Below, in pieces: positions 9,122 to 19,500 of a stretch of 64,000 nt of DNA. Numbering within the stretch: position 1 is the stretch's first letter; each line of letters starts with the position of its first letter. The stretch lies in assembly GCA_017467205.1 (NCBI GenBank), contig JAFTSQ010000001.1, forward strand, positions 16,336-80,335, written 5' to 3'. A program made the translations under genes and the position numbers. The notes under the pieces are model-generated. The model saw only the letters and a program-made list of their open reading frames with translations, did no database searches and was not told where the DNA came from. The stretch comes from Clostridia bacterium (lineage in GTDB: Bacteria > Bacillota_A > Clostridia > Oscillospirales > CAG-272).

Positions 9122-10072
9122 ATGTTTTGGAAAATGAGAAAATCCGCCAAAGGCGGAAGTGAGGTGCTCGTTCGCGATATAGGCGAGTTCGACCTCTCTG
9201 ACACGCTCGAGTGCGGTCAGTGCTTCAGATACGAGAGGGTAGAGCGCGAGGGATACGCCGCGTCCTATATCGTCGTGGCTATGGGAAGGATATTCGAGCT
9301 CTCGCAAAACGCTCGCGGCGAGGTTGTGTTTCACGGCATTTCCGAAAAGGACTTTTTGGAAACGGCAGTCCCGTATTTTTCGCTTGATACCGACTTCGAG
9401 GGGATAAGGCAGAAAATAATCTCCCGCTCACCGATAGACAAGCTTATTGAAGCCTCGGAGGGCGCGAAGGGAACTTATATTCTTCGCCAAGACCCGTGGG
9501 AAGCGCTTTTCTCATTCATAGTTTCGCAGAACAATAACATACCGAGGATAAGAAAGATAATACGCTCGCTCTCGCTTTCGTACGGCGAGAATATCGCCGA
9601 GAGGGAGGGGCGACAGAGGTGTCCGCTTTCGCTCCATAATAGCACCCCGTGCAGAGAAAACTGCAAGGATTGCGGCATTTGTTATAGCTTTCCCACGCCT
9701 GAGGCGGTTGCCGCCGAGCCCGAAAAGATGCTCCCGGCAAAGACGGGCTTCAGATACAAATATCTTCTTGACGCGGCAGAGCGCGTGGCGAGCGGTGAGG
9801 TAGATCTTGCGGCTATCCGCGAGCGTCACGACCTTGAGTATTCGCTCGAAAGCCTGAAGCGTATAAAGGGCGTTGGCGAGAAGGTCGCCTCCTGCGTCGC
9901 GCTCTTCGGACTCGGCAATCTTGACGCCTTTCCGATAGACGTCTGGATGCGCCGCGCGATTGACAGCTGGTTTGAGGGGAAGCTCGACCGCGAAACGCTC
10001 GGTGAGTACGCGGGAGTTGCCCAGCAGTACATATTCCACTATGCAAGAAACCTGACCCACGAAAATATATAA
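9122..10072 (+). CDS. ogg: 8-oxoguanine DNA glycosylase, OGG1 type
   Basis: A 316-aa protein with an OGG N-terminal domain (ECGQCFRYERV, residues 30-40) and an HhH-GPD domain. The helix-hairpin-helix KRIKGVGEKVASC carries the Schiff-base lysine at Lys254, and the catalytic Asp is Asp273 in FPIDVW. It should excise 8-oxoguanine and nick the backbone. An insertion rich in cysteine (Cys167, 177, 181, 184, 187) sits between two helices just before FPTPEAV, where many bacterial OGG proteins have only a short linker. This may be a structural metal site. ATG 9122 is chosen with AAGGGG upstream; Met5 is an alternative start. The gene stands alone between divergent units. Confidence 0.93.
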   Translation: MFWKMRKSAKGGSEVLVRDIGEFDLSDTLECGQCFRYERVEREGYAASYIVVAMGRIFELSQNARGEVVFHGISEKDFLETAVPYFSLDTDFEGIRQKIISRSPIDKLIEASEGAKGTYILRQDPWEALFSFIVSQNNNIPRIRKIIRSLSLSYGENIAEREGRQRCPLSLHNSTPCRENCKDCGICYSFPTPEAVAAEPEKMLPAKTGFRYKYLLDAAERVASGEVDLAAIRERHDLEYSLESLKRIKGVGEKVASCVALFGLGNLDAFPIDVWMRRAIDSWFEGKLDRETLGEYAGVAQQYIFHYARNLTHENI

Positions 10073-10099
10073 AGCACCACCCCGTGCAAAATTAAAAGC

Positions 10100-10131
10100 G
10101 CGTTTATGCAAACAATGCTTTGCATAAACGC
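10100..10131. repeat. 13-bp perfect inverted repeat downstream of ogg
   Basis: GCGTTTATGCAAA at 10100-10112 and its exact complement at 10119-10131 flank a 6-nt loop. No T-run follows on the plus strand; GCTTTTAATTTTG follows on the minus strand. The 10073-10296 stretch also holds a GAAAACC/GGTTTTC stem (10244-10260) nested in GAGGAAAA/TTTTCCTC (10241-10276). No credible gene is visible. This may be a terminator or the remnant of a small mobile repeat. Confidence 0.6.
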
Positions 10132-10296
10132 ATTCAAGTCCGCTTGATTTAGAGCAGAAATCTTCGTTTCGCGACCCGAAGTCGTATTTATATACGCCGA
10201 GAGGTAGCGAACGGAGATAGAATAAAAAACTAAAACAAAAGAGGAAAACCACAGGTTTTCAACCTTAATTTTCCTCAAACAGCGTTAAACAAAAGA

Positions 10297-10327
10297 AAAG
10301 GTGACGTGTCAAAAACACATCACCTTT
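10297..10327. terminator. Bidirectional terminator between ogg and infB
   Basis: A 12-bp stem with one mismatch (AAAGGTGA.GTGT against ACA..TCACCTTT) and a short A-rich loop. TTTTTT follows on the plus strand after one G, and TTTCTTTTG on the minus strand. Confidence 0.8.
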
Positions 10328-10366
10328 GTTTTTTATTCGGTTATGCCTAAAGGAAGCGGACTTTTG

Positions 10367-13159
10367 TTATCTTGCGACTTCTTCCATAATGAATGCCTCA
10401 AGCATATCGCCCTCTTTGATGTCGTTGAACTTCTCAAGGCCGACACCGCATTCATATCCGTCCGCAACCTCGCGAACGTCGTCCTTGAAGCGGCGGAGAG
10501 AGGATATCTTATCCTCGAAGATAACTATACCGTCGCGGACTACGCGGATTTCGGACTGACGGGTAATCTTTCCGTCCTTAACGTAGCAACCCGCGATAGT
10601 TCCGACACTCGGAACTCTGATGGTCTGGCGGACCTCTGCGTGACCGAGAAGAACCTCCTTGAAGGTGGGGGCGAGCATTCCCTTGATAGCCGCCTCAACC
10701 TCGTCGATTATCTCGTAGATTATACGGTGAGTTCTGATATCAACGTTGTTCCTTTCAGCCGAGTCGAGAGCGTTCTTATCGGGGCGGACGTTGAATCCGA
10801 CGATAATTGCGTTCGACGCGGTGGCAAGCATAACGTCGGAATCGGTGATTCCTCCGACTGCGCTGTGGATAACGTTTATCCTTACCTCGTCGCCCGAGAG
10901 CTTAAGAAGCGAGGACTTGACAGCCTCTGCCGAGCCTGCAACGTCTGCCTTTACGATAATGTTGAGGGTCTTCGTTCCCTCTGCTATCTGGTTGAACAGG
11001 TCGTCGAGATTTACGCGCGCATTTGCCGCGAGAATCTCCTGGCGCTGCTTTTCGCGGCGCTGATCCGCGAGGTCCTTCGCCATTCTCTCGTCCTCAACGG
11101 CGTTGAGCTCGTCGCCTGCCTGCGGAACGTCGTCAAGACCTATTATCTCAACGGGAACGGAAGGTCCTGCAACCTTGGTGGTTCTGCCCTTGTCGTCTAT
11201 CATCGCACGAACGCGTCCAACCGCGTTTCCGACGATTACGTAGTCGCCCTGATGAAGCGTTCCGTTCTGTATAAGAACGGTAGCAACAGGACCGCGACCG
11301 CGGTCGAGCCTTGACTCGATAACAAGACCCTTTGCGCGCTTGTTCGGATTGGCGCGAAGCTCCTTAACCTCTGCAACCAAAAGTACGCTTTCAAGAAGGT
11401 CGGAGATACCCATACCCGTAAGAGCCGATACGGGAACGCAGATAACGTCACCGCCCCACTCCTCGGGAACGAGCTCGTATTGAGTGAGCTGATTGAGTAC
11501 GTTGTCGGGATTAGCGTGCGGCTTATCCATCTTGTTTATAGCAACTATAATATCAATGCCTGCTGCTTTTGCGTGGCTGATGGCCTCAACGGTCTGGGGC
11601 ATAACGCCGTCGTCCGCGGCAACTACGAGAATTGCGATGTCGGTGGATTTAGCACCGCGCAGACGCATTGCGGTAAACGCCTCGTGACCGGGGGTATCAA
11701 GGAAGGTAATATCCTTGTCGTTAGCCTTAACGCGATACGCACCGATAGCCTGCGTAATACCGCCTGCCTCGCCGCGAGTTACGTTAGTGTGTCTTATAGC
11801 GTCGAGAATAGAGGTCTTACCGTGGTCAACGTGACCCATAACGCAAACGACGGGTGCGCGCTCGATAAGGTCGGCCTCATTGTCCTCAGCCTCGGTGAAC
11901 AGGCGCTCCTCGATAGTAACGACTATCTCCTTGGTCGCCTTCGCACCGAACGCGTCGGCGATTATCTCTGCCGTGCCGAAATCGACAACGTCGTTAAGCC
12001 CCTTCATCTCGCCCATAAGCATAAGCTTCTTGATGACCTCAGCGGAGGTCTTTTTAAGGCGAAGCGCAAGCTCGGAAACGGTTATCTCGTCGGGCACGGT
12101 TATCTCAAGCTGCTTGTTTCTTGCCTTTTCTGCCTCAAGCCTCTTGAGCTTTTCCTGTGCAGCTCTTTCCTTGTCCTTTGCGCTCTTGCCGAACTGATTT
12201 CTGTTGTCCTGCTTCTTGAGCTTCTGCTTGGACGCTCTGGTGTCCGTGCCGTTCGCTATTGCGTAGAACTGATCGTTGTATCTGTCGTCGTACTTGGAGA
12301 GGTTTACGTCGGAGGTACGCATATCAACGACTCTCGTCTTGGGAGTGTTTGCAGTGTACTCACCGCCGATATTGACTCCACCCTTGACGTTTTCCTTGTT
12401 GATTACGGGAGTAATAGTGCGGAACTGCTGCTTCTGCTGCGGCTTTTTCTCCTCGCGCTTCTGCTGGGGCTTCTGTGCCTCGGGCTGCTTTGACTGTGCC
12501 GAAGCCTTCTGCTGTGCGAGCTTCTGACGCTCGAGCGCCTGTTGCTGTGCGGGGTGCTGAGCGGTGCTCTTGGGAGCTGCGGGGGCTACAGGTGCTGCGG
12601 GCTTCTGCTGCTGGTTGTAGGGCTGCTGCGCGGGGCGCTGCTGCTTCGCATATCCCTCGGTGCGCTTTGCAAAGGGATTCTCCTGCGGCTTGTCGTTGTA
12701 TTTCTGATAGCGCGGGCGCTCCTGCTGCTGTTGCGGCTTCTTTGCCTGCTGAACGTTGGGGTTAATGTAGGTAGCCAGCGGCTTATGCGCGCGGGGCGCG
12801 TCTGTCTGCTGAGCGGGCCGAGGCTTCTGTGCCTCGGGCGCTTTTTTCTGCACGGGTGCAGGCTCAGCCTTGGGTGCGGGCGTTGCCTCGACCTTCGGTG
12901 CGGGTGCTGCCTCAACCTTCGGCGCGACCTTTGCTTCCTTTACAGAGCTTATCTTTACCTTACCGTCAAGGTAATCGTCAATACTCGATATCTGATTTTT
13001 CTTTGTGAGCGTGGAAATAAGGAGCTCAAACTCTGCTGCTTCTACCGAAGCGCCGCTCTTTTTATCAAGTCCGAGATCTTTGAAGGCGTCGAGAATATCC
13101 TTGGTTTTCATATTGAGGTTATCCGACAGCTGCTTCATTTTAATTGCCTTTTGAGCCAT
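10367..13159 (-). CDS. infB: Translation initiation factor IF-2
   Basis: The 930-aa protein has an N-terminal IF2_N helix bundle ([19 protein letters not shown]), then about 250 residues of Pro/Ala/Gln/Lys-rich linker, a second IF2_N-like segment ([21 protein letters not shown]), the GTPase core with G1 GHVDHGKT, G3 DTPGH and G4 NKMD, and the C-terminal domains that bind fMet-tRNA. It promotes initiator tRNA binding to the 30S subunit. It is the last gene of the rimP-nusA-ylxR-ylxQ-infB operon and ends at the terminator at 10297-10327; rbfA does not follow. The Gln-rich linker is low-complexity and its length is lineage-specific. Confidence 0.98.
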   Translation of the reverse strand: MAQKAIKMKQLSDNLNMKTKDILDAFKDLGLDKKSGASVEAAEFELLISTLTKKNQISSIDDYLDGKVKISSVKEAKVAPKVEAAPAPKVEATPAPKAEPAPVQKKAPEAQKPRPAQQTDAPRAHKPLATYINPNVQQAKKPQQQQERPRYQKYNDKPQENPFAKRTEGYAKQQRPAQQPYNQQQKPAAPVAPAAPKSTAQHPAQQQALERQKLAQQKASAQSKQPEAQKPQQKREEKKPQQKQQFRTITPVINKENVKGGVNIGGEYTANTPKTRVVDMRTSDVNLSKYDDRYNDQFYAIANGTDTRASKQKLKKQDNRNQFGKSAKDKERAAQEKLKRLEAEKARNKQLEITVPDEITVSELALRLKKTSAEVIKKLMLMGEMKGLNDVVDFGTAEIIADAFGAKATKEIVVTIEERLFTEAEDNEADLIERAPVVCVMGHVDHGKTSILDAIRHTNVTRGEAGGITQAIGAYRVKANDKDITFLDTPGHEAFTAMRLRGAKSTDIAILVVAADDGVMPQTVEAISHAKAAGIDIIVAINKMDKPHANPDNVLNQLTQYELVPEEWGGDVICVPVSALTGMGISDLLESVLLVAEVKELRANPNKRAKGLVIESRLDRGRGPVATVLIQNGTLHQGDYVIVGNAVGRVRAMIDDKGRTTKVAGPSVPVEIIGLDDVPQAGDELNAVEDERMAKDLADQRREKQRQEILAANARVNLDDLFNQIAEGTKTLNIIVKADVAGSAEAVKSSLLKLSGDEVRINVIHSAVGGITDSDVMLATASNAIIVGFNVRPDKNALDSAERNNVDIRTHRIIYEIIDEVEAAIKGMLAPTFKEVLLGHAEVRQTIRVPSVGTIAGCYVKDGKITRQSEIRVVRDGIVIFEDKISSLRRFKDDVREVADGYECGVGLEKFNDIKEGDMLEAFIMEEVAR

Positions 13160-13166
13160 ATATTAG

Positions 13167-13535
13167 TCACCTCGTTTCCGATGGGGCGGAAACTTCCTTT
13201 CCTGATGTATTTTCCGAGAGGGAAAGCCTTATTTCCTTGGCGAAGCCCGCGTCGTTTACTCCGACGAGCACGGGGGTGTAGGACTTGCCAAGCCGCTGTC
13301 CCAGCTCCTCTGCCGTTATCGGCAGCTCGAATGCTTCTATACCGTAAAATTCGCTTTTGGTTCGTATCTTCTTCTTTGCGCCATCCGAGGCGTCGGTTGC
13401 AAAAACGACTATCTCGGGGCGGCGACCGATAGGTCTTGCCATTTCAGCGAACACCTGCTCAGCTCCGACTGTGAGCTTGCCCGCCCTCATCGCAAAGCCG
13501 AGCATACCGAAAAGGCGAGCTCTCTTGTCAGCCAT
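13167..13535 (-). CDS. ylxQ: YlxQ, L7Ae-family RNA-binding protein
   Basis: A 122-aa protein in the conserved slot between ylxR and infB. The core LFGMLGFAMRAGKLTVGAEQV and the strand EIVVFATDASDGAKKKI match the L7Ae/L30e/S12e/Gadd45 fold that binds K-turn RNA. It overlaps ylxR by 8 nt and ends 7 nt before infB. The exact RNA target is not established. Confidence 0.92.
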   Translation of the reverse strand: MADKRARLFGMLGFAMRAGKLTVGAEQVFAEMARPIGRRPEIVVFATDASDGAKKKIRTKSEFYGIEAFELPITAEELGQRLGKSYTPVLVGVNDAGFAKEIRLSLSENTSGKEVSAPSETR

Positions 13536-13815
13536 TTTGGCTCATTTCCTCCTCGAGCCTATCGTAGATTTCCTCGGGAATAGCAACCTCGAGAGATGCG
13601 GAAAGCCGATTCTTCTGCCTTGCTTTCTTGAGGCAGGCGACGCTCTTACAAACGTACGCCCCTCTGCCCGAGCGCTTGCCCGTAAGGTCAAGAACTATCT
13701 CGCCCTCGGGAGTCCTGACGACTCTGACGAGCTGATTTTTAGGGAAATGCTCATTGCATCCCGTGCATTTCCTGACGGGAGTTTTACGAACCCTTAGCAA
13801 ACCGTTTTCTTTCAT
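13528..13815 (-). CDS. ylxR: YlxR (DUF448) nucleic-acid-binding protein
   Basis: A 95-aa protein with the YlxR hallmarks KTPVRKCTGCNEHFPKNQLV and SGRGAYVCKSVACLKKA. The four cysteines and the GRGAYVC strand are conserved in the family. YlxR is proposed to bind RNA and to act in transcription/translation coupling. It lies between nusA (20 nt) and ylxQ (8-nt overlap), the standard order. Confidence 0.94.
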   Translation of the reverse strand: MKENGLLRVRKTPVRKCTGCNEHFPKNQLVRVVRTPEGEIVLDLTGKRSGRGAYVCKSVACLKKARQKNRLSASLEVAIPEEIYDRLEEEMSQNG

Positions 13816-13835
13816 AAATTCAGTAAAATTTCCTT

Positions 13836-14867
13836 TTATGCTTTAATATCTATCTTACAGCCTGTGAGCTTTGCGGCAAGCTTTGCGTTTTGACCTTCCT
13901 TACCGATTGCTAAGGAGAGCTGCTCGGGAGCGACGGTGACCTTGCAGGAACGCTCGCTCTCCATCTCTGCGGAGATGACGACTGCGGGCGAGAGCGCCTC
14001 TGCAACGTATTCCGCGAGATTTTCGCTGTACTTGATTATGTCTACCTTTTCATTTCCGAGCTCTGCGAGGATTGCGGCGATTCTCATACCGTTCTTACCG
14101 ATACAAGAGCCGATAGCGTCGACGTTCTCATCCCTTGAAACGACGGATATCTTCGATCTGCTTCCCGCATCTCTCGAAACGCCCTTAATAAGTATCGTTC
14201 CGTCCTGAATTTCGGGTATCTCAAGCTCGAAGAGTCTTTTGACGAAGTTCGGGTGAACTCTCGAAAGAGAAACGAGCGGACCTCTCGATTCAGCGCCCTT
14301 GACCTCGGAGATAAATACCTTGAGTCTGTCGCCGACGTCGTGAACTTCACCGGGTATCTGCTCGGACTTGAGAAGGGTAGCGTAGCCCGTTCCGGTGTCC
14401 ATAATGAGATTTCCCGTGGTGTTGTCGACCTTGTCGACCACTGCGGTGATGATTTCCTCACGCTTTTCCTCGTATTCTCTCGTCTGTCTTTCGCGCTCTG
14501 CGTCGCGAATAGCCTGAATTATCATCTGCTTTCCTGCCTGTGCGGAAAGGCGTCGGAAGGTGCTCGTCTTAAGCTCGGTTTCCACCTTGCCGCCGAGCTT
14601 GTTACGGCGGGAGAGCGCCTTTGCGTCGCTGAGAGAAATCTGCGAAAGCTTATCCTCAACCTCTCCGTCTGCAACGACGTCTCTTTGCTGGAAGACTCGC
14701 ATATCGTGCTTAACGGGGTCGAGCTGAACGCGAATAACCGTCGTCGGTCCGACCTCTTTTTTGCAGGCGTTTGCGAGCGCCAGCTCAATTTTTTCAATCA
14801 TGTACTCCTTTGATATGCCCTTTTCCTTTTCGAGAAGGTCAAGAGCCAAGAAAAATTCCTTGTTCAT
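13836..14867 (-). CDS. nusA: Transcription factor NusA
   Basis: The 343-aa protein is full length for the Gram-positive form, which lacks the C-terminal acidic repeats. Order of domains: N-terminal RNA polymerase-binding domain (residues 1-~130, beginning MNKEFFLALDLLEKEKG), S1 domain (~135-200), then two KH domains (CIGKNGMRIAAILAELGNEK and IGKEGQNAKLAAKLTGCKI). NusA modulates pausing, termination and antitermination. Its start lies ~50 nt after the rimP stop. Confidence 0.98.
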   Translation of the reverse strand: MNKEFFLALDLLEKEKGISKEYMIEKIELALANACKKEVGPTTVIRVQLDPVKHDMRVFQQRDVVADGEVEDKLSQISLSDAKALSRRNKLGGKVETELKTSTFRRLSAQAGKQMIIQAIRDAERERQTREYEEKREEIITAVVDKVDNTTGNLIMDTGTGYATLLKSEQIPGEVHDVGDRLKVFISEVKGAESRGPLVSLSRVHPNFVKRLFELEIPEIQDGTILIKGVSRDAGSRSKISVVSRDENVDAIGSCIGKNGMRIAAILAELGNEKVDIIKYSENLAEYVAEALSPAVVISAEMESERSCKVTVAPEQLSLAIGKEGQNAKLAAKLTGCKIDIKA

Positions 14868-14919
14868 TTTTCCGTTATACCCCGTAAAAATATACGGTCC
14901 TTTCTATATTTATCAAAAA

Positions 14920-15384
14920 TTATTTTTCTTCCGTGTAAACCGTCGAGAGCTTTGAAACCTCTTTTCTCTCGAGGACTATCTCGCCGACCTCTGTCGCGAG
15001 GGTGAACGTGCTCTCGTCAAACGCGGTGAGCGCGCCGACGAAGGACTTTGCGCCATCCTTCGGTGCGAAAAGCTTTGCCTCTACACCCTCGCCAATCGAG
15101 AGGGAAAGATGCTCGTCAGAGCGGAGCTCGCGTTCGCTTCCGGGTGAGGAAACCTCAAGATAGTAGAAGCCTTCGATGGGGTCTATCTCGTCGAGTATCG
15201 GGTCTATGGCGCGGTGAACGCGCTCGCAGTCGTCAATACCGATGCCGCTGTCCTGATCGATTGTGATTTCAAGATGCCAATCTGCGCCTATCTTCGTGTA
15301 CGTTACGTCCCAAATGCGATATCCGAGCTCGGTAACGGTGGGCTCGATAGCCTCTCTTACTACCTCTTTGATGCTTTTTTTCAC
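14920..15384 (-). CDS. rimP: Ribosome maturation factor RimP
   Basis: The RimP signature is clear: VREAIEPTVTELGYRIWDV, LEITIDQDSGIGIDDCERVH, DPIEGFYYLEVSSPG. RimP assists 30S subunit maturation. An ATG at 15393 directly abuts GAAAGGA and a TTG at 15402 has no ribosome site. GTG at 15384 lies 9 nt from GAAAGGA and gives the usual N-terminal length, so I prefer it; the other starts add only 3-6 residues. It is the first gene of the nusA/infB operon, behind a consensus promoter and a leader hairpin. Confidence 0.9.
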   Translation of the reverse strand: MKKSIKEVVREAIEPTVTELGYRIWDVTYTKIGADWHLEITIDQDSGIGIDDCERVHRAIDPILDEIDPIEGFYYLEVSSPGSERELRSDEHLSLSIGEGVEAKLFAPKDGAKSFVGALTAFDESTFTLATEVGEIVLERKEVSKLSTVYTEEK

Positions 15385-15436
15385 TTTCCTCATTCCTTTC
15401 AAGATTATCTCACTTGTCTGTTACTTTACAACAAAT

Positions 15437-15462
15437 GAAGAGTGACTCGCAAGCCACTCTTC
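15437..15462 (-). promoter_or_regulatory. Leader hairpin of the rimP operon
   Basis: GAAGAGTG and CACTCTTC form an 8-bp stem, extended by inner pairs around a TGCG-type loop, about 20-45 nt after the predicted start of transcription and ~50 nt before rimP. Only ATTTGTTG follows on the minus strand, so it is not a convincing terminator. It may act in mRNA stability or control. Confidence 0.45.
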
Positions 15463-15489
15463 AAATCACATCATATTAATTCTAATGAC

Positions 15490-15518
15490 ATTATATCATA
15501 TAATATCACAAATTGCAA
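15490..15518 (-). promoter_or_regulatory. Promoter of rimP-nusA-ylxR-ylxQ-infB
   Basis: On the minus strand: TTGCAA (15518-15513), a 17-bp AT-rich spacer and TATAAT (15495-15490). It lies between the tcdA stop and rimP. Confidence 0.75.
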
Positions 15519-15549
15519 GTATCTGACAAAATATTTTTGGAAAAATTAT

Positions 15550-16278
15550 TTACTCTTTTCTGCCCGAAAGAGCACGAACCACCTCTCCGGCTATAATAAG
15601 TCCTGCCACAGAGGGAACGAATGCAATGCTTCCCGGTGCTCTCTTGCGGCTTGAGCCCTCCTCGCTGTCCGGTGACTCATCGTACTGCGGCCTTATCGGC
15701 TCTTCCTTTGAATAAACGACGGTAAGGTGGTGTATTCCGCGCTTTTTCAGCTCATACCTCATCACCCTCGCAAGCGGGCAAACCGACGTCTTTGAGATAT
15801 CCGTGACCTCAAGGCGTGTTGGGTCAAGCTTGTTTCCCGTACCCATCGAGCTGATGATAGGCACGCCCGCCGCCTTCGCTCTTTCGATGAGAAGGAGCTT
15901 TGAGGAAACGGTATCTATCGCGTCGACCGCGAAGTCGTAGCGCGAGAGGTCTATTGTGTCGGCGGTTTCCTCGGAATAGAAGATAGGGTATATCTCAACT
16001 CTCGCCGAGGGATTTATGTCAAGTATTCGTTCTTTTGCCGCCTCCACCTTCAAGCTTCCGACGGTTGAGTGCGTTGCGTGTATCTGGCGGTTTATATTCG
16101 AGATGCTGACCTTGTCCGAATCTATGAGGTCAATAGCTCCGACGCCGCACCGCGCGAGCGCCTCAACGGCGTAGCCGCCAACGCCTCCGACACCGAATAC
16201 TGCGACTCTCTTTTCTTTGAGGGACAGAACTCCCCCCTCGCCGATAAGCCACGCCGTTCTTATAAACTGTTTATCCAT
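15550..16278 (-). CDS. tcdA: tRNA threonylcarbamoyladenosine dehydratase TcdA
   Basis: A 242-aa ThiF/E1-like protein with the nucleotide loop GVGGVGGYAVEALARCG, the DSDKVSISNINRQIHAT motif and the C-terminal segment DISKTSVCPLARVMRYELKK typical of TcdA/CsdL rather than ThiF or MoeB. It cyclises t6A37 in ANN-decoding tRNAs to ct6A using ATP. The C-terminal GSIAFVPSVAGLIIAGEVV is also characteristic. It stands alone between the 16294 terminator and the rimP promoter. Confidence 0.93.
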   Translation of the reverse strand: MDKQFIRTAWLIGEGGVLSLKEKRVAVFGVGGVGGYAVEALARCGVGAIDLIDSDKVSISNINRQIHATHSTVGSLKVEAAKERILDINPSARVEIYPIFYSEETADTIDLSRYDFAVDAIDTVSSKLLLIERAKAAGVPIISSMGTGNKLDPTRLEVTDISKTSVCPLARVMRYELKKRGIHHLTVVYSKEEPIRPQYDESPDSEEGSSRKRAPGSIAFVPSVAGLIIAGEVVRALSGRKE

Positions 16279-16293
16279 TTTTCACCGTAAAAA

Positions 16294-16326
16294 GTCGCAC
16301 GGGGCGGGGTATGTGCCCCGTGCGAC
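16294..16326 (-). terminator. Terminator of the MutS-like/PanK operon
   Basis: A perfect 12-bp GC-rich stem (GTCGCACGGGGC with GCCCCGTGCGAC) and a 9-nt loop, followed on the minus strand by TTTTTAC. It lies directly behind the 68-aa gene. Confidence 0.9.
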
Positions 16327-16333
16327 AGCCTTT

Positions 16334-16540
16334 TTATATTTTCCAGTCGTTAGCTCCCTCGCCAAGCGGATGCTTCCTTTTCGATATCTTGGAGTTTGCC
16401 ACCTCAAGCGAGAATTTCTCGAGAGTATCCTCAATGGCAATAACGGTATGCACCCGTTTTTTCTCCGCCGCAAAGATGAGCTCGTTCTCCATCACGGAGG
16501 TACGGCTCGCCGTTTTTTTATTACTGTTAAATCCGAACAT
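16334..16540 (-). CDS. Small 68-aa protein, unknown
   Basis: I do not recognise this family. The ATG at 16540 is preceded by a perfect AGGAGG with 6-nt spacing that overlaps the end of the 1013-aa gene, and a strong terminator follows, so it is very likely real. The protein is soluble, basic at both ends, and has a central strand-helix stretch (VHTVIAIEDTLEKFSLEVA). It begins 10 nt after the 1013-aa gene and should be translationally coupled to it, suggesting a partner of that protein. Confidence 0.75.
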   Translation of the reverse strand: MFGFNSNKKTASRTSVMENELIFAAEKKRVHTVIAIEDTLEKFSLEVANSKISKRKHPLGEGANDWKI

Positions 16541-16550
16541 TGCGTGCCTC

Positions 16551-19500
16551 CTATAATGAGAAATATGTATCGTTTGGCAAAAATGCCGTCATACCTTGGA
16601 AGAGGGAAAGGATATTATCCCACTGCCAAGCGGCGACACCCGCCGCGATAAGCAAGAGAGCTGCTATTATCGATAGGATTATTATGAGTCTTCGCTTGGG
16701 GTTTGCGCGAGCCCGTCTGACGTAGGAGCGGATGGTAGACTCGGTCTTCTTCAGCTCATCCTTCAGCTGCTTGATGCGCCGCTTGTGCGAGGCGGTTCTG
16801 ATGTTGAGCTTCTTTGCTCGCCATTCCTCCTTCGCTATCTGTGCCACGAGCGCTATTTTTTTATTCATAGCCGTCAGGGCAAGATGCGGGTCAAATGCGG
16901 TTGCCTCGCGTATTTCCTCGAGAGTCGGCAGCATAGCGGCGTGCGCTGCTTTTGCGGCGGCAAGCGCCTTTTTGTTTGCCTTTTTGTTTATCCTCTCGCC
17001 GAAAAGGTCGGTGCTCTGCGAGTAGAGCTTCACGAGCTCCTCGTTAGATGCGTGCCGACGGAGGAGCATTTCGGATATGCTCTTGTGCATTTCGGCAAGT
17101 GCCGCTCTGTCTGCCTGCCTTCTTGCCTTATGGGCGCTCGGGGAGGTGCAGAGAACCGTGTAATAGCGCAGGTTGTCGCATCGCTCAAGCTTGAGAGCAG
17201 CCCGTCTCTCTCTTGACACGAGCTTCAGCTCTCGGGAGAGTGCAGCAATATCTCTTTTGTGCTCCTCCTTGGTGAGAGCAAAGCTGTATTTTTCAAGCGC
17301 AAGCCGCTCGCCATAGTAGTTTTTCAAAAAGCTCGTCCTGAGCGATATCATCTCAAGGTCCTGTGCCATCTCGCGCTCCGCGCGCTCAAAGAGCTTTCGC
17401 GGCTCGAAATCCGCGCTCAGCGCCGCTTTCGACCTGTCCGTCCTCTTTTCTACCTGACGGCGAAGCTTTTTCATATCACGGGCAACGTATTTTGCAATTG
17501 GTCCGCTCGCTCTTCGTGCCTCCCGTCGCGCTCTTGAAAATGCGCTTTCCTTTAACACGGGGGCGGGGATTGTGTAAGTAACGAAGGGAATTATAGGTGA
17601 TGCCGACTTCTCCAGCACGTCGCTTGCCACGCTTTCCTGTATCTTGGTAAGCTTTTTTGCCGAGCAGGCGGCAAAGTCGTCGACCGTGCGGTTGTAATTC
17701 GTTATCGCAAGCGAAAGCCTTGTTGCGTATTTTCTTTGCCTGCGCTTATTTCTGTCAATGCTCGATAGGGTCTTGAGGCATTCGAGGTGCATCTCAACCA
17801 TGAGCCGCCTCTCCGAAAGCACGTCGAGCAGCAGTGCGGCAAGGTCTGCACCGGAAAGCTCGTCTTTTTTGTAGAGCAGGCGCTCTATCTTTCGTTCGGT
17901 AGCCTTCCTCGTCGCGTCGACTTTTTTGAGGTACGTGCCGAGAGTCGCTCGGGTTATGAGCTCACCGGAGAATACGGTATCTCGGTCGGCTACCGCGTGG
18001 AAGCTTTCCTCGACAATCGGCATAAGATCCTCGGTAAGATCCTTTCCGGTAGCCCTTCGGCGTCTTTCCGCCTCGCGCTCCTTTGCCTCGTTGTACTTGT
18101 CGTAGGCGCGAATTGCCTCCTCGTCGAGAATATCCTGCCTCGTCCGCTTCATATCCGCGTCCTTTTCGGGTGCGTCCGACATGTCGCTTTCGTATTCGGC
18201 AAGCGCGCGAGAGTCCTCGTAGCTTTGGTAAGTGCCGAGATTGTACGCCTCGTCCTTCTCCTTCGCCTCTTCGTATTCGCGCACATAGTAGCTCTCGCCC
18301 CGCTTTATCGGGACGAATTCGCCCTGCTTTGCGTGGGCTTCGTAATCCTTGTTCTTGAGAGCTTTTTCGTATTCCTTTTCTGCGTCAAGGTCGTAGCCCT
18401 TGCCGCTCTTTTCGGAGTCGGAGTATGAGGCGGCGCTCTTTTCGACTTGTAGAAAGAACTTCTTCTCAAGGTGCTTTTCGTACTCTGCTATTGCGCGCTT
18501 ATCGCTGTGAGAGTCCGCTCCCTTGAGAGCCAGACTTACGTCCTCGAGGAACTCCTCGTCGCGAGTTTTCGTGACACGGGGTGCGTATTTATCGCCAAAA
18601 GCCTCCTTAAGCTGTCGCTCATAGCTCTCACGCAGCTCTTCCTTGCGTCGCTTTGATTCCTCAAGGAGTCTTTCGTATTTTATCTCCTCTTCAAGCGTGA
18701 GTGCTTCAAGCGAGGGGTTAAGCTTTGCAACTCTTGCAATCTCTTCGTCAAGCACACCTCTTCTGTGTGCCGACTCCTTGCCGTACTTAAGCCGCGCCTC
18801 TGCGACGGCGGAAAACCTTGCAGCGTCGCCCGCATCCTTTGCAAGCTCCATCTCGCGCTCGAAGGCTGCGTCCATCCGCTTTTCTTCAAGCTTGAGGTTA
18901 GCGCGGTAAGCGCCGATAACCGCGGCGAGCGCGTGGTTGATTTCGGGTGCGTTGCTTCCGTAAAACTCCTCGCCGGGAATGAAGAGGAGCTTGTCGTTTG
19001 GCTTTTCTTCCTCAATCTTAAGGATTATTTTTTCCTTTTCCTTCGGCACGTCGCCTTCGGGCTCTTTTTCGTTATTCTTTTCCGACGGCTCTTCCTTGAG
19101 CCCGTTGTTCGTCCTTTGGTGCTCCTCCGTCTGCGAGTCGGAGCTTTGGCTCTTGCCCACGCCGTTCAGCTCGCGCATTCTCTTGCGGTACTCGGCGGCT
19201 CTTTTCAGAATATCCGCCGTGCGCACGCCGCGAGGCGCTTCGGGGGTGGGAGATTTTTCATAGGACTCGACCCTTTTGGGCGCGTCTTCGGGCTTTGCCG
19301 CCTTTGGCTGCTCGCCCTCTGCCTTGAGCCTTGCTCTGTATTCCTCTGCGTACTTGCGCGCGGCAAGCTCGCGCTCTGCACGCTCTCGCGCAAGCCTTTC
19401 GCGCACAGCGCGCTCGCGCTCGGTCGACTCTATTCTGCGCTGAAGCTCCTCGTCCGAGCTCTTGAAGCGCTTATTCTGCTCGGCCTTTCTGAGCTTTGCG

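Noticed and set aside
10039..10278. 79-aa reading frame on the minus strand
   Set aside because: It starts with TTG without a ribosome site, crosses the inverted repeats and overlaps the end of the ogg gene.
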